Translations under genes and position numbers: made by a program
In this document: positions 15,679 to 21,583 of the stretch, in pieces
Position numbering within the stretch: position 1 is the first letter of the stretch
How the letters are laid out: the number at the start of each line of letters is the position of its first letter
The notes under the pieces: generated by a model
What the model was told of the DNA's origin: nothing
The model's input: only the letters and a program-made list of their open reading frames with translations
Database searches by the model: none
IMG/VR virus record: IMGVR_UViG_3300023084_000113
Span: 1-25,873 of that record
Reading direction: 5' to 3' (one strand)
DNA from: a virus
Length of the DNA: 25,873 nucleotides

Positions 15679-16617
15679 TTAGAATGTGAATTTGATTCCA
15701 GCCGCGGCATCTTGTGTGTCAACACCTGATGTGACGTCTGTCATTTCAAAGGCACCATACACGCTGAAGTTTTCACCGATCTTCTTCTCGGCTCCCACTG
15801 TTGTGTATGTGTTTCCATCCTTGATCTTGCCGTAACCCACTGAGTACGTTGTGTCTTCGATCACGTGCGAAGCAACGAATTCGTTGGCTTTGGTGTCAAG
15901 ATCGGTTGATTCCACAGTCTTGATTGTGTGGTTGTAACCGATCGTTGTGGCATCTGTGATGTCAAAAGAAGCACCAACACCCTTGTACTCGATGTTGTTC
16001 ACTTTGTCATCCGTGTAGGCGATACCCACGTTTAGGCTGTCGCTGATGTCCATAGACGCCGCAGTCTCGTACACGTCAACGCCTGACTTACCAGTTGTAC
16101 CGTCAACTTTTACCAAGTTGTCGATCTGGATCGCACCAAGCGTGTTCGAGTAGATCACTGTGTGTGAGTCTCTGCTGAACAGTTTCTGTGCGGCAGTATT
16201 ACCGTATTCCGGGAACACATCCGTCTTAGATGTCACAGCACCCTTGAACACAGAATTCTGTCTTCCGGCTGATAGCACACCTGCTCCACCCATGTCAACG
16301 CCGGCGAAAGCCAGTTTTGAATCAAATGGTGTGGAACCAGAGTCATCTGCATCGATCGCCACTTCCAACTTGGCGAAACCGTCAACGCCCTCTGAGATGT
16401 TGCTCGAGAAGTCAACACCGATGCTGGAACCATTGTTCTCTGCCTTTGATGTTGAGACGCCGTTGGCGTCCTCGTTGTTAGAAAGCATATAGTTCAGTGA
16501 ACCATAAACCTTCATATCAGCCGCTTCGGCCGGTGTTGGTTTCATCAACCAACCGATTACCACAAGTGCCACTATTATGGCCGCACCTATGGCCGTCTTC
16601 TTCTTTGTCATTTTCAT
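15679..16617 (-). CDS. Gram-negative porin-like outer-membrane protein
   Basis: 312 residues. A basic N-terminus and hydrophobic core (AAIIVALVVIGWL) end at PTPAEA, a good signal-peptidase I site, followed by ADMKVYGSLNYML, the common opening of general porins (KVYGxxxY). The rest is alternating beta-strand with many Gly, Ser, Asp and Thr (for example GVDGFAKLEVAID, GAGVLSAGRQNS) and ends in Phe, as expected for BAM-inserted barrels. Predicted role: passive pore in the host outer membrane. ATG 16617 was chosen because AGGAG lies ten bases upstream. A late-type motif GATAAATA lies 88 bases upstream. Lambdoid phages carry porins that replace host ones; a T4-like phage porin is unusual. Confidence 0.8.
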   Translation of the reverse strand: MKMTKKKTAIGAAIIVALVVIGWLMKPTPAEAADMKVYGSLNYMLSNNEDANGVSTSKAENNGSSIGVDFSSNISEGVDGFAKLEVAIDADDSGSTPFDSKLAFAGVDMGGAGVLSAGRQNSVFKGAVTSKTDVFPEYGNTAAQKLFSRDSHTVIYSNTLGAIQIDNLVKVDGTTGKSGVDVYETAASMDISDSLNVGIAYTDDKVNNIEYKGVGASFDITDATTIGYNHTIKTVESTDLDTKANEFVASHVIEDTTYSVGYGKIKDGNTYTTVGAEKKIGENFSVYGAFEMTDVTSGVDTQDAAAGIKFTF

Positions 16618-16810
16618 TATAGATTGTCTCCTATATCTTTTTCTTTTTCTATAAGGTTTATAAATGCGATCACTGGCCTAGTGACCGCTCTGGATTGTAA
16701 GTTATATTTATCAAAAAAGCAACACTTAATAATTGCATTTGGTAAACTTTCTCCTCACGGTTACAAACAAATAATTACATATAGACCAGTTCATAAAACA
16801 ACTTTAACAA
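16618..16810. promoter_or_regulatory. Divergent intergenic control region
   Basis: This 193-base gap separates the porin and radical SAM genes. It holds GATAAATA on the reverse strand (16712-16705), matching the NATAAATA late-promoter form and pointing at the porin. On the forward strand, TATAAATG at 16659-16666 is 7 of 8 to the late motif and could serve the 16811 gene. A pyrimidine-rich run (16625-16650) lies between the porin ribosome site and its promoter. A 70-codon forward frame here is not believed. Confidence 0.5.
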
Positions 16811-17842
16811 ATGAAGATAAACCAACGACTGTTTGACCATTACGGCATAGACACAGGCAAGGACCTCAAGATGCAGGTCAGGTGTCCGAGGCCGTTCGAC
16901 ACCGTGCTGATAGACAAGCAGGGATCGTGCTACGCCTGTGAGTGCCAGGCCTGGTTGCCACAGAGCATAGGCAACCTTCAGTTGAAACCACTATCGGAGA
17001 TACTGGGCGGCAACACACACCGGCACCTGCAGGCCACCATAGAGGACGGCACGTTCAGGTACTGCAACGAGCACAGGTGCACACACCTGCGGCACGGCAT
17101 AGGCTGGGACGAGGGCAGGCCGTTCCAGGTGAGGCTGGCCATAGATGACAGTTGCAACCTGAGGTGTCCAAGTTGCCGCAAGGGCATGATATTCCACAAG
17201 GAGGGTTCAGCGTACCGGAGGGGCATCTTGCTGGCGGACAGGGTCAACGACTGGCTGGCCATGTGCGACACACCGATACAGGTGCACATAGGATCCGATG
17301 GTGACCCGTTCGCTTCCCATGTGTACAGGCACTTCATGGAGCACACGCCCGTGCGCGACAACATAGAATACACCATCCTCACCAACGGGCTCATGTTCCA
17401 GGAGTTCCACACACGTGTTCCGCACGTGATAGGACGCACGACGCAACTGGGCGTGAGCATAGATGGCGCCACCCGAGAGACCTACGAGCGGCTGAGGCTG
17501 GGCGGGCGTTGGAACAAGATACAAGAGAACCTGGAGTGCATGCGACAACAGAAGCGCGAGCACGGGTTCGAGTTCGTCATGCACTTCGTGGTGCAGAGGC
17601 ACAACTACCACGAGATGCGTGATATCATATACCTGGCGGAGCAGTACGAGGTGGACCGGTTGTGGCTGAACAAGATCGAGGACTGGGGCGTGATGTCGGA
17701 CTGGCGCGAGCAGGACATATTCCATCCAGACCATCCAGAGCATGACAGGTTCCAGCAGGAACTGGAGCGTGTGAAGCCGTTGCTGGACCACGAGCACACC
17801 AGACCCAGGGTGCAGGCTCCCAGGCTCTACAAACGCAATTAG
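16811..17842 (+). CDS. Radical SAM protein with SPASM-like domain first
   Basis: 343 residues. The N-terminal 95 residues look like a SPASM/auxiliary cluster domain: C25, C40, C43, C45, the NLQLKPLSEILGG segment and C85/C90. Only then comes the radical SAM core with CNLRCPSC (C115-x3-C119-x2-C122), GSDGDPF, TILTNGLM and LGVSIDGATRETYERLR. In usual SPASM enzymes the order is the reverse. The gene is far richer in G+C than its surroundings: 37 of 60 bases in 17041-17100. It still uses AGG and ATA codons like the rest of the window. Substrate unknown; peptide or glycan modification is possible. It ends one base before the convergent hydrolase gene. Confidence 0.78.
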   Translation: MKINQRLFDHYGIDTGKDLKMQVRCPRPFDTVLIDKQGSCYACECQAWLPQSIGNLQLKPLSEILGGNTHRHLQATIEDGTFRYCNEHRCTHLRHGIGWDEGRPFQVRLAIDDSCNLRCPSCRKGMIFHKEGSAYRRGILLADRVNDWLAMCDTPIQVHIGSDGDPFASHVYRHFMEHTPVRDNIEYTILTNGLMFQEFHTRVPHVIGRTTQLGVSIDGATRETYERLRLGGRWNKIQENLECMRQQKREHGFEFVMHFVVQRHNYHEMRDIIYLAEQYEVDRLWLNKIEDWGVMSDWREQDIFHPDHPEHDRFQQELERVKPLLDHEHTRPRVQAPRLYKRN

Positions 17843-17843
17843 A

Positions 17844-18539
17844 TTATTTCAATTTGGGACCGAACCTATCCAGGAACAACTTTGCGAAACGCTCATGGTG
17901 TTCGATGCCGTAGTGTGCGCCATCCCTGGCGTATGATGGTGAGGCGTGGAGGTCCCTGGCAGTGAACTTGTCCCAGTGGGGCCAGCAGTTCCTCAGCGTG
18001 TAATCCTCCAGCACGTTCAGTTGAGGATCCACCTGCTTGATGTCCACGTATGTCTGTGCGAAACAGTGGAACACCTTGGCCCGCTTGTGCTCTGCGAATT
18101 TCTGCACGAAGAAAAGTGAACGGTAGAACACCTGTAGGTCATCATCACTGGTCTGGTATCGCAACTTCTCGTCGGTGCCCAGGAGGTTCAGTGGTGTGTT
18201 CTTGGAACCACTATACCATTCTCGCCTGCTGGTCTCGGGCCAGCATATTATGATAATGTTTGGGTCCAGCGTCTTCTCTGTGCTGTACAGCATACGTACC
18301 ACTCCCTCCGGACTGTATCCAGGTTGTCCGAGGTTCCAGTACCTAAGTCGTTGTGTGTTCCATTGGCTGACGTGGTGTGCCCATGTCTCCTCTGGCTCCA
18401 GTCCCACTCCCCAGGTGTGCGAACAACCCAGTATGACCACGTTCTTCTTGCCATCTGGCATGGGGTTCCACGACGGGCACCTGAACGGCCAGTCGTCAAA
18501 AGCCTTGGGCTCTCTGTCAGAGAAAAATCCGTACCTCAT
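17844..18539 (-). CDS. SGNH/GDSL-type hydrolase
   Basis: 231 residues from ATG 18539, which overlaps the stop of the upstream gene as ATGA; the longer frame from 18680 would run through that gene. NVVILGCSHTWGVGLEPEETW places a GDS-like nucleophile at Ser40, and DGAHYG near the C-terminus supplies Asp206 and His209, the DxxH pair of SGNH hydrolases. A Trp-rich DDWPFRCPSWNP stretch precedes the core. No signal peptide is visible. SGNH enzymes remove or transfer acyl groups from sugars and lipids; with the glycan genes nearby, glycan deacylation or acylation is the likeliest use, but the substrate is unknown. Confidence 0.7.
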   Translation of the reverse strand: MRYGFFSDREPKAFDDWPFRCPSWNPMPDGKKNVVILGCSHTWGVGLEPEETWAHHVSQWNTQRLRYWNLGQPGYSPEGVVRMLYSTEKTLDPNIIIICWPETSRREWYSGSKNTPLNLLGTDEKLRYQTSDDDLQVFYRSLFFVQKFAEHKRAKVFHCFAQTYVDIKQVDPQLNVLEDYTLRNCWPHWDKFTARDLHASPSYARDGAHYGIEHHERFAKLFLDRFGPKLK

Positions 18540-18838
18540 ACGCTCCCCTTCGACAGCATCATCTGTTGCTTGATCTTCATGCTTATGTACAGTTCCATGA
18601 AACCCATCCTGCCCTTGCGTCCGAACAGATCCGGGTATTTTAGTTTGCCAACCACGAGGTGTTTCTCGTCGCCGTAGCATTCCAGGATGTTCTTCTTCTT
18701 GAGGTGTCTAAATCTCAAAGCCTTGTTCTCATCCAGGTACTGTATCAAGGGTGATTCCTTTTTCAGCAACATTTTTGCCACATAGGCAGGCACGTTCTCG
18801 TTGCGTTCGCTGAGTTGTATGGAATAGAATCTTTTCAC
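18536..18838 (-). CDS. Small basic hypothetical protein
   Basis: 100 residues beginning at GTG 18838 (KRFYSIQLSERNENVPAYVA). It is Lys-rich with several Met residues near the end and has no recognised motif; FRHLKKKNILECYGDEKH and LKYPDLFGRKGRMGFMELYI are the most protein-like parts. It shares an ATGA stop/start overlap with the SGNH hydrolase and so is probably co-translated with it. CACAAT-TAATT-ATTGTG, a six-base inverted repeat at 18838-18854, sits over the start codon and separates the gene from the tRNA run transcribed in the same direction, so it may be co-transcribed with the tRNAs. Confidence 0.65.
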   Translation of the reverse strand: MKRFYSIQLSERNENVPAYVAKMLLKKESPLIQYLDENKALRFRHLKKKNILECYGDEKHLVVGKLKYPDLFGRKGRMGFMELYISMKIKQQMMLSKGSV

Positions 18839-18858
18839 ACAATTAATTATTGTGCTAA

Positions 18859-18935
18859 TGGTGGACCGGACAGGATTCGAACCTATGGCCTTGAGTTCCG
18901 CAAACTCACGCTCTATCCAACTGAGCTACCGGTCC
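18859..18935 (-). tRNA. tRNA-Arg (anticodon GCG)
   Basis: Full cloverleaf on the reverse strand: acceptor GGACCGG paired with CCGGTCC, D-arm GCTC/GAGC, anticodon stem TGAGT/ACTCA with loop TTGCGGA, TTCGAAT T-loop, discriminator A and encoded CCA. The GCG anticodon reads CGC and CGT; most bacteria use ACG (inosine) for this box, so an unmodified GCG is uncommon. Confidence 0.95.
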
Positions 18936-18937
18936 TT

Positions 18938-19014
18938 TGGCGTGCCCGGCAGGATTCGAACCTGCGACCCCAAGTTTAGGAAACTCGTATTCTATCCAAC
19001 TGAACTACGGGCAC
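18938..19014 (-). tRNA. tRNA-Arg (anticodon CCT)
   Basis: Acceptor GTGCCCG/CGGGCAC, D-arm GTTC/GAAT (one wobble), anticodon loop TTCCTAA, T-arm GCAGG/CCTGC with TTCGAAT, discriminator G and encoded CCA. It reads AGG, a codon used heavily by genes in this window. Two bases separate it from the tRNA-Arg(GCG). Confidence 0.95.
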
Positions 19015-19019
19015 CTGTG

Positions 19020-19093
19020 TGGTGGAGGATAGGAGAGTCGAACTCCTGACTCATCCATGCCATGGATGCGTGATCCCACTTCACCAATCCCCC
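19020..19093 (-). tRNA. tRNA-Ala (anticodon GGC)
   Basis: Acceptor GGGGGAT pairs with ATCCTCC and contains a G3-T70 wobble, the alanine identity element. Anticodon stem CATCC/GGATG encloses loop ATGGCAT, anticodon GGC, reading GCC. T-arm AGGAG/CTCCT, discriminator A and encoded CCA. Five bases separate it from the tRNA-Arg(CCT). Confidence 0.92.
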
Positions 19094-19097
19094 AAAC

Positions 19098-19162
19098 GAA
19101 CCAATCGCATGCAAGACCAATGAGTTTTTTGGTGTATATGGTAATTCTGGCATAATTGGTTC
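19098..19162. repeat. Inverted repeat between tRNA genes
   Basis: GAACCAAT (19098-19105) and ATTGGTTC (19155-19162) form a perfect eight-base stem around 49 bases, between tRNA-Ala and tRNA-Thr. An inner ACCAA/TTGGT pair is also possible. The element is about tRNA-sized but shows no T-loop or anticodon arm. It may guide processing of the tRNA precursor or be a decayed tRNA. Confidence 0.45.
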
Positions 19163-19165
19163 AAA

Positions 19166-19241
19166 TGGTGCCGCTTCACGGATTCGAACCGCGGACCTAC
19201 TGATTACAAATCAGTTGCTCTACCAACTGAGCTAAAGCGGC
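19166..19241 (-). tRNA. tRNA-Thr (anticodon TGT)
   Basis: Acceptor GCCGCTT/AAGCGGC, D-arm GCTC/GAGC, anticodon stem ACTGA/TCAGT with loop TTTGTAA (anticodon TGT, reading ACA), T-arm CGCGG/CCGTG, discriminator A and encoded CCA. It is the first tRNA of the transcript. Confidence 0.96.
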
Positions 19242-19250
19242 ATCACAGTT

Positions 19251-19256
19251 ATTATA
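19251..19256 (-). promoter_or_regulatory. -10 box for the tRNA run
   Basis: TATAAT on the reverse strand ends nine bases before the 5' end of tRNA-Thr, so transcription would begin two or three bases before the mature tRNA. The -35 region (ACTAGA or CTAGAA) is a poor match. Confidence 0.45.
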
Positions 19257-19447
19257 TTACACTATAAACCCGTTCTAGTCTACCTTTTAAACGCACACAG
19301 ACGCCTGTATATTGCTGGTAAAAATACTTCTGGAGTAGTTGCCTATCGAGTTGATTTACCTAGTAAAATATGCTATGTTATAAAAGCATAACTGATATGC
19401 AAGTAACACATAAATAATAGACCCAACAAGGTATTAGAGGAGAACAT
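19257..19447. promoter_or_regulatory. Intergenic region with late-promoter motif and alternative hairpins
   Basis: No gene is supported. CATAAATA at 19409-19416 matches the NATAAATA late-promoter form and precedes the small gene at 19448. Just upstream, TATGCT (19369-19374) can pair with AGCATA (19385-19390), while the GCATA in the latter can instead pair with TATGC about five bases downstream, so two hairpins compete. AGGAG ahead of ATG 19448 is a good ribosome site. Confidence 0.5.
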
Positions 19448-19627
19448 ATGAGAGACACAAAGTCAATAATTGCTTACGCAAAACAAATGCAGAAGAAGGC
19501 CAAAGAATCTGTGTTAGGTAAACTGTTGCGTAGAGAAGTTGAAGTTGGTGCCAACGGCACACAACAGTATGTTATCAAGAACGGCGCCAACGCTGGAAAG
19601 ATCGCTGTAAAAGATTCTTTCCAATAG
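19448..19627 (+). CDS. Small hypothetical protein (59 residues)
   Basis: ATG 19448 follows AGGAG by seven bases and a late-promoter-like CATAAATA 32 bases upstream. The sequence starts MRDTKSIIAYAKQMQKKAKE, a basic amphipathic helix, and continues with a Gly/Asn-rich second half (EVGANGTQQYVIKNGANAG). No family was recognised. The strong ribosome site, good codon use and late motif make this a convincing small gene; a minor virion or DNA-binding protein is possible but not shown. Confidence 0.65.
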   Translation: MRDTKSIIAYAKQMQKKAKESVLGKLLRREVEVGANGTQQYVIKNGANAGKIAVKDSFQ

Positions 19628-19659
19628 AGGCTAATACTGTTCGTGGTTAAATAACCGCG

Positions 19660-19947
19660 ATGACATCCAAAACACTCAAGACACTTGCGACCATACTGAT
19701 CGCCATCACTCTGTCTGGCTGTGCCAACAAACAGTTGGAGACAAAGGGACCAAAACAACCCACCACTTTGGACACAGTTGGTAATGTAAAGAATCTAGGC
19801 CTAATGCTCGGATGTATGTTCGCACCAAACAATCCGGACTGTGAAAAGTACAGGAACAAAAAGTCGGATGATAACCCACATCAGACACAAGATGAATATC
19901 TTAAAGAAGTTGATGAAAGTTTTGAAAAGTTTGATGAGAACTCTTAA
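19660..19947 (+). CDS. Putative lipoprotein
   Basis: 95 residues. A basic N-terminus, hydrophobic stretch (LATILIAITLSGC) and lipobox LSGC with Cys21 predict lipid attachment by signal peptidase II. The mature part has a Pro/Lys-rich start, two further cysteines (CMFAPNNPDCEKY) and a highly acidic C-terminus. Possible roles are an outer-membrane spanin or an exclusion lipoprotein, but no family was recognised. GGTTA-AA-TAACC, a small hairpin, lies just before the start. Its TAA overlaps that of the convergent gene inside one TTAA. Confidence 0.7.
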   Translation: MTSKTLKTLATILIAITLSGCANKQLETKGPKQPTTLDTVGNVKNLGLMLGCMFAPNNPDCEKYRNKKSDDNPHQTQDEYLKEVDESFEKFDENS

Positions 19948-20255
19948 ACCTTAAGTTGACCGTCTAATTGTAAGCCTTCCAACTCTGCTGGTTTCCCTTT
20001 GGGATATGTGGGTTCTATATGAAACTCCTCACCTGTCTCGTCATTCTTACAACCCGCTAACAACCAATCATACTGGAATTCCATGTCGTTGACAAACTCC
20101 CAGAGTACATCATAGGTGTCCCTCACGGGATCTTTGAGTAGCAGTTCATTCTTACACTCCTCCATGGAGCCAAATTTTTTCTCCATCTCAAATGTCTGCA
20201 TGGTGATTATAGGGTCCTGGCCTATCAAGTAGGCCAGTATCAGTATCTTGTACAT
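19944..20255 (-). CDS. Small acidic protein, possibly membrane-associated
   Basis: 103 residues from ATG 20255, which overlaps the stop of the lipoprotein gene upstream (TAATG); a longer frame from 20282 would run into that gene. It begins MYKILILAYLIGQDP, a short hydrophobic segment that may be a weak signal, and continues with an acidic region containing two cysteines (MEECKNEL, LLAGCKND) and a C-terminal GKPAELEGLQLDG. No family was recognised. Coupling to a lipoprotein gene suggests a periplasmic or inner-membrane partner. Confidence 0.65.
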   Translation of the reverse strand: MYKILILAYLIGQDPIITMQTFEMEKKFGSMEECKNELLLKDPVRDTYDVLWEFVNDMEFQYDWLLAGCKNDETGEEFHIEPTYPKGKPAELEGLQLDGQLKV

Positions 20256-20452
20256 TATTTGCCTTCGGGTAGGTGGACACACTGACCTTCAGAGGCCTTG
20301 AGTCCTGCCTTTTTGTCATAGAGCCACACATATGAATATGTGATGTCCGAGCCCGATACTTGACACTTCTTACCAAAACTTAACTTTGGGTTCGAAGGTA
20401 TCGCGCAACCTGTGAGCATTAATGCAAGTGCTATTATAATACTAGTTTTCAT
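20255..20452 (-). CDS. Small putative lipoprotein
   Basis: 65 residues. MKTSIIIALALMLTGC gives a textbook lipoprotein signal with lipobox LTGC and Cys16; the mature part has two more cysteines and ends HLPEGK. It is the second lipoprotein within 800 bases, encoded on the opposite strand from the first. TTTACA-16-TATAAT lies just upstream with its -10 box eight bases before the ATG, so the message is nearly leaderless. No family was recognised. Confidence 0.7.
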   Translation of the reverse strand: MKTSIIIALALMLTGCAIPSNPKLSFGKKCQVSGSDITYSYVWLYDKKAGLKASEGQCVHLPEGK

Positions 20453-20460
20453 ATGCAGTA

Positions 20461-20488
20461 ATTATAACATATTTTGGCTGTATGTAAA
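20461..20488 (-). promoter_or_regulatory. Sigma70-type promoter for the lipoprotein pair
   Basis: On the reverse strand, TTTACA (20488-20483, 5 of 6) and TATAAT (20466-20461, perfect) with 16 bases between. The -10 box ends eight bases before the ATG at 20452. Confidence 0.65.
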
Positions 20489-20490
20489 GA

Positions 20491-20498
20491 AATAAATA
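20491..20498 (+). promoter_or_regulatory. Late-promoter motif (AATAAATA)
   Basis: Matches the NATAAATA form. It precedes three small forward genes (20521, 20631, 20802), the first with an AAGGAG ribosome site. It lies back to back with the reverse-strand sigma70 promoter at 20461-20488. Confidence 0.55.
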
Positions 20499-20520
20499 TG
20501 GTTACTATAAGGAGAACAAT

Positions 20521-20631
20521 ATGTTTTTTACATTAGGAATAATCATCGGAATAGCAGTGGGTTGGTTTGCCAATGAGAAATGGGATGACCTTAAATCTGC
20601 AAGTTCAAAGGCAATGTTTTGGAAAAAATAA
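20521..20631 (+). CDS. Single-span membrane microprotein (36 residues)
   Basis: Starts at ATG 20521 after AAGGAG. Residues 2-17 (FFTLGIIIGIAVGWFA) form one Gly-rich membrane segment, followed by a charged tail NEKWDDLKSASSKAMFWKK. The TAA overlaps the next ATG (TAATG). Late promoter motif upstream. Function unknown; lysis or membrane-associated roles are possible for such late microproteins. Confidence 0.6.
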   Translation: MFFTLGIIIGIAVGWFANEKWDDLKSASSKAMFWKK

Positions 20632-20783
20632 TGTTGGCGAAATTCGTATTCATGTTGTTGCTTGTAGGGTCCACGCCCGAGCAAACAACATGGGTATGGC
20701 CCGAAGCGTACACCTATCCTGAAGAAAGAAACGTGTTAGTCGCCGTGCCTGTGGTGCCGGTGTCTGTAACTGTACTGAACTAA
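20631..20783 (+). CDS. Small exported-looking peptide (50 residues)
   Basis: The ATG overlaps the stop of the membrane microprotein. The N-terminus MLAKFVFMLLLVGSTP is a short hydrophobic segment, followed by an aromatic and Pro-rich part (TTWVWPEAYTYPEE) and a Val/Pro-rich end (VAVPVVPVSVTVLN). It may be a secreted or membrane-anchored peptide. No family was recognised, and coding status rests mainly on the coupled start and good spacing. Confidence 0.5.
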   Translation: MLAKFVFMLLLVGSTPEQTTWVWPEAYTYPEERNVLVAVPVVPVSVTVLN

Positions 20784-20801
20784 TATGACGGAGGACGACA
20801 T

Positions 20802-20963
20802 ATGCTTAAATGGATTAAGAAGTTATGGAAAAGATACTACGAGTTCACTATCAAATCCTACGAGGAGAAGCCACCTGTAATCTACAAGGTGGGCAACAAG
20901 CGTTTCGTCAAACACAAACGGTTCAGTAAAGGTCCAGTCCCAAAAACAAGATACGAGGAATAA
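20802..20963 (+). CDS. Small basic protein (53 residues)
   Basis: ATG 20802 follows GGAGG by eight to nine bases. The protein is very basic and aromatic: MLKWIKKLWKRYYEFTIKSY, then VGNKRFVKHKRFSKGPVPK. The N-terminal part could be an amphipathic, membrane-binding helix. No family was recognised. It ends one base before the convergent SDR gene. Confidence 0.6.
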   Translation: MLKWIKKLWKRYYEFTIKSYEEKPPVIYKVGNKRFVKHKRFSKGPVPKTRYEE

Positions 20964-20964
20964 T

Positions 20965-21582
20965 CTATCTCTGTATGTGCTTGACGAAGATGTTGGTGAC
21001 GTGTTCGTTATTGATCACGTGATCCACCTGCACAGCGATGTCTCTCGACTCCAGAGCGTTGGCGTGTGGACCCGTCCAGTTCGCTTGGTCATCGGTCAAC
21101 GGCACACCCCAGTTCTTCCTCATGGAAGATTTTATCCTACCTAGGCTGAAGTCAACAAATCGAAACTGCTTGGTTTCATTGCGTAAAGTTTCTATCATAA
21201 ACTTCAATCCGTACTTGGCAGTGTGATAGGCACCTGCACTGCTGGAGTTTGAATCCTGGTGGGTGGTCATATAGATTATTGTCCCTTTTTCGTTCTGCCT
21301 GGTGAATATCTGTGTCAGCAACATTGGTGCCAGTTGATTGCACTTCATGACATTCATCCATTGTTCGAAAGGCGAGTCTATGAACTTTTGGTGTCCTTTG
21401 TCGTGACCCGCATTGCAGATCAACACATCATAACCCTTGAGGTCTATGCCCTGTAACTTGTCGAGGTCATGGTGATCCCATTCCGGCCTATTGATTTCAA
21501 ATATCTCGTGACCCTTTGACGACAGTAATTCGGTAGTGGCCTTGCCTATGCCACTAGTGGTTCCTGTGATTGCGATCTTCAT
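20965..21582 (-). CDS. Short-chain dehydrogenase/reductase (SDR)
   Basis: 205 residues with classical SDR landmarks: TGTTSGIG at 6-13 (cofactor glycine loop), CNAG at 56-59, and the catalytic YHTAK (Tyr119, Lys123) after a Ser-rich TTHQDSNSSS strand. It is shorter than typical SDRs (about 250), lacking much of the C-terminal substrate lid. Expected to be an NAD(P)-dependent oxidoreductase; the substrate is unknown. It lies one base after the second SDR gene, in one reverse operon with tctC. Confidence 0.88.
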   Translation of the reverse strand: MKIAITGTTSGIGKATTELLSSKGHEIFEINRPEWDHHDLDKLQGIDLKGYDVLICNAGHDKGHQKFIDSPFEQWMNVMKCNQLAPMLLTQIFTRQNEKGTIIYMTTHQDSNSSSAGAYHTAKYGLKFMIETLRNETKQFRFVDFSLGRIKSSMRKNWGVPLTDDQANWTGPHANALESRDIAVQVDHVINNEHVTNIFVKHIQR

Positions 21583-21583
21583 C

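Noticed and set aside
16624-16836. Forward 70-codon frame between porin and radical SAM genes
   Set aside because: No ribosome site, sits over the porin ribosome site and late motif, and runs past the start of the real gene in another frame.
16978-17799. Reverse frames opposite the GC-rich radical SAM gene (164-196 codons)
   Set aside because: GC-rich sequence makes long antisense frames common; the forward frame has the cysteine motifs.
18540-18680. Longer start for the SGNH hydrolase
   Set aside because: It runs through the upstream gene in another frame; the ATGA junction at 18539 is the typical coupled start in this genome.
18852-19049. Forward open frame across the tRNA genes
   Set aside because: It is the antisense of two clear tRNA genes.
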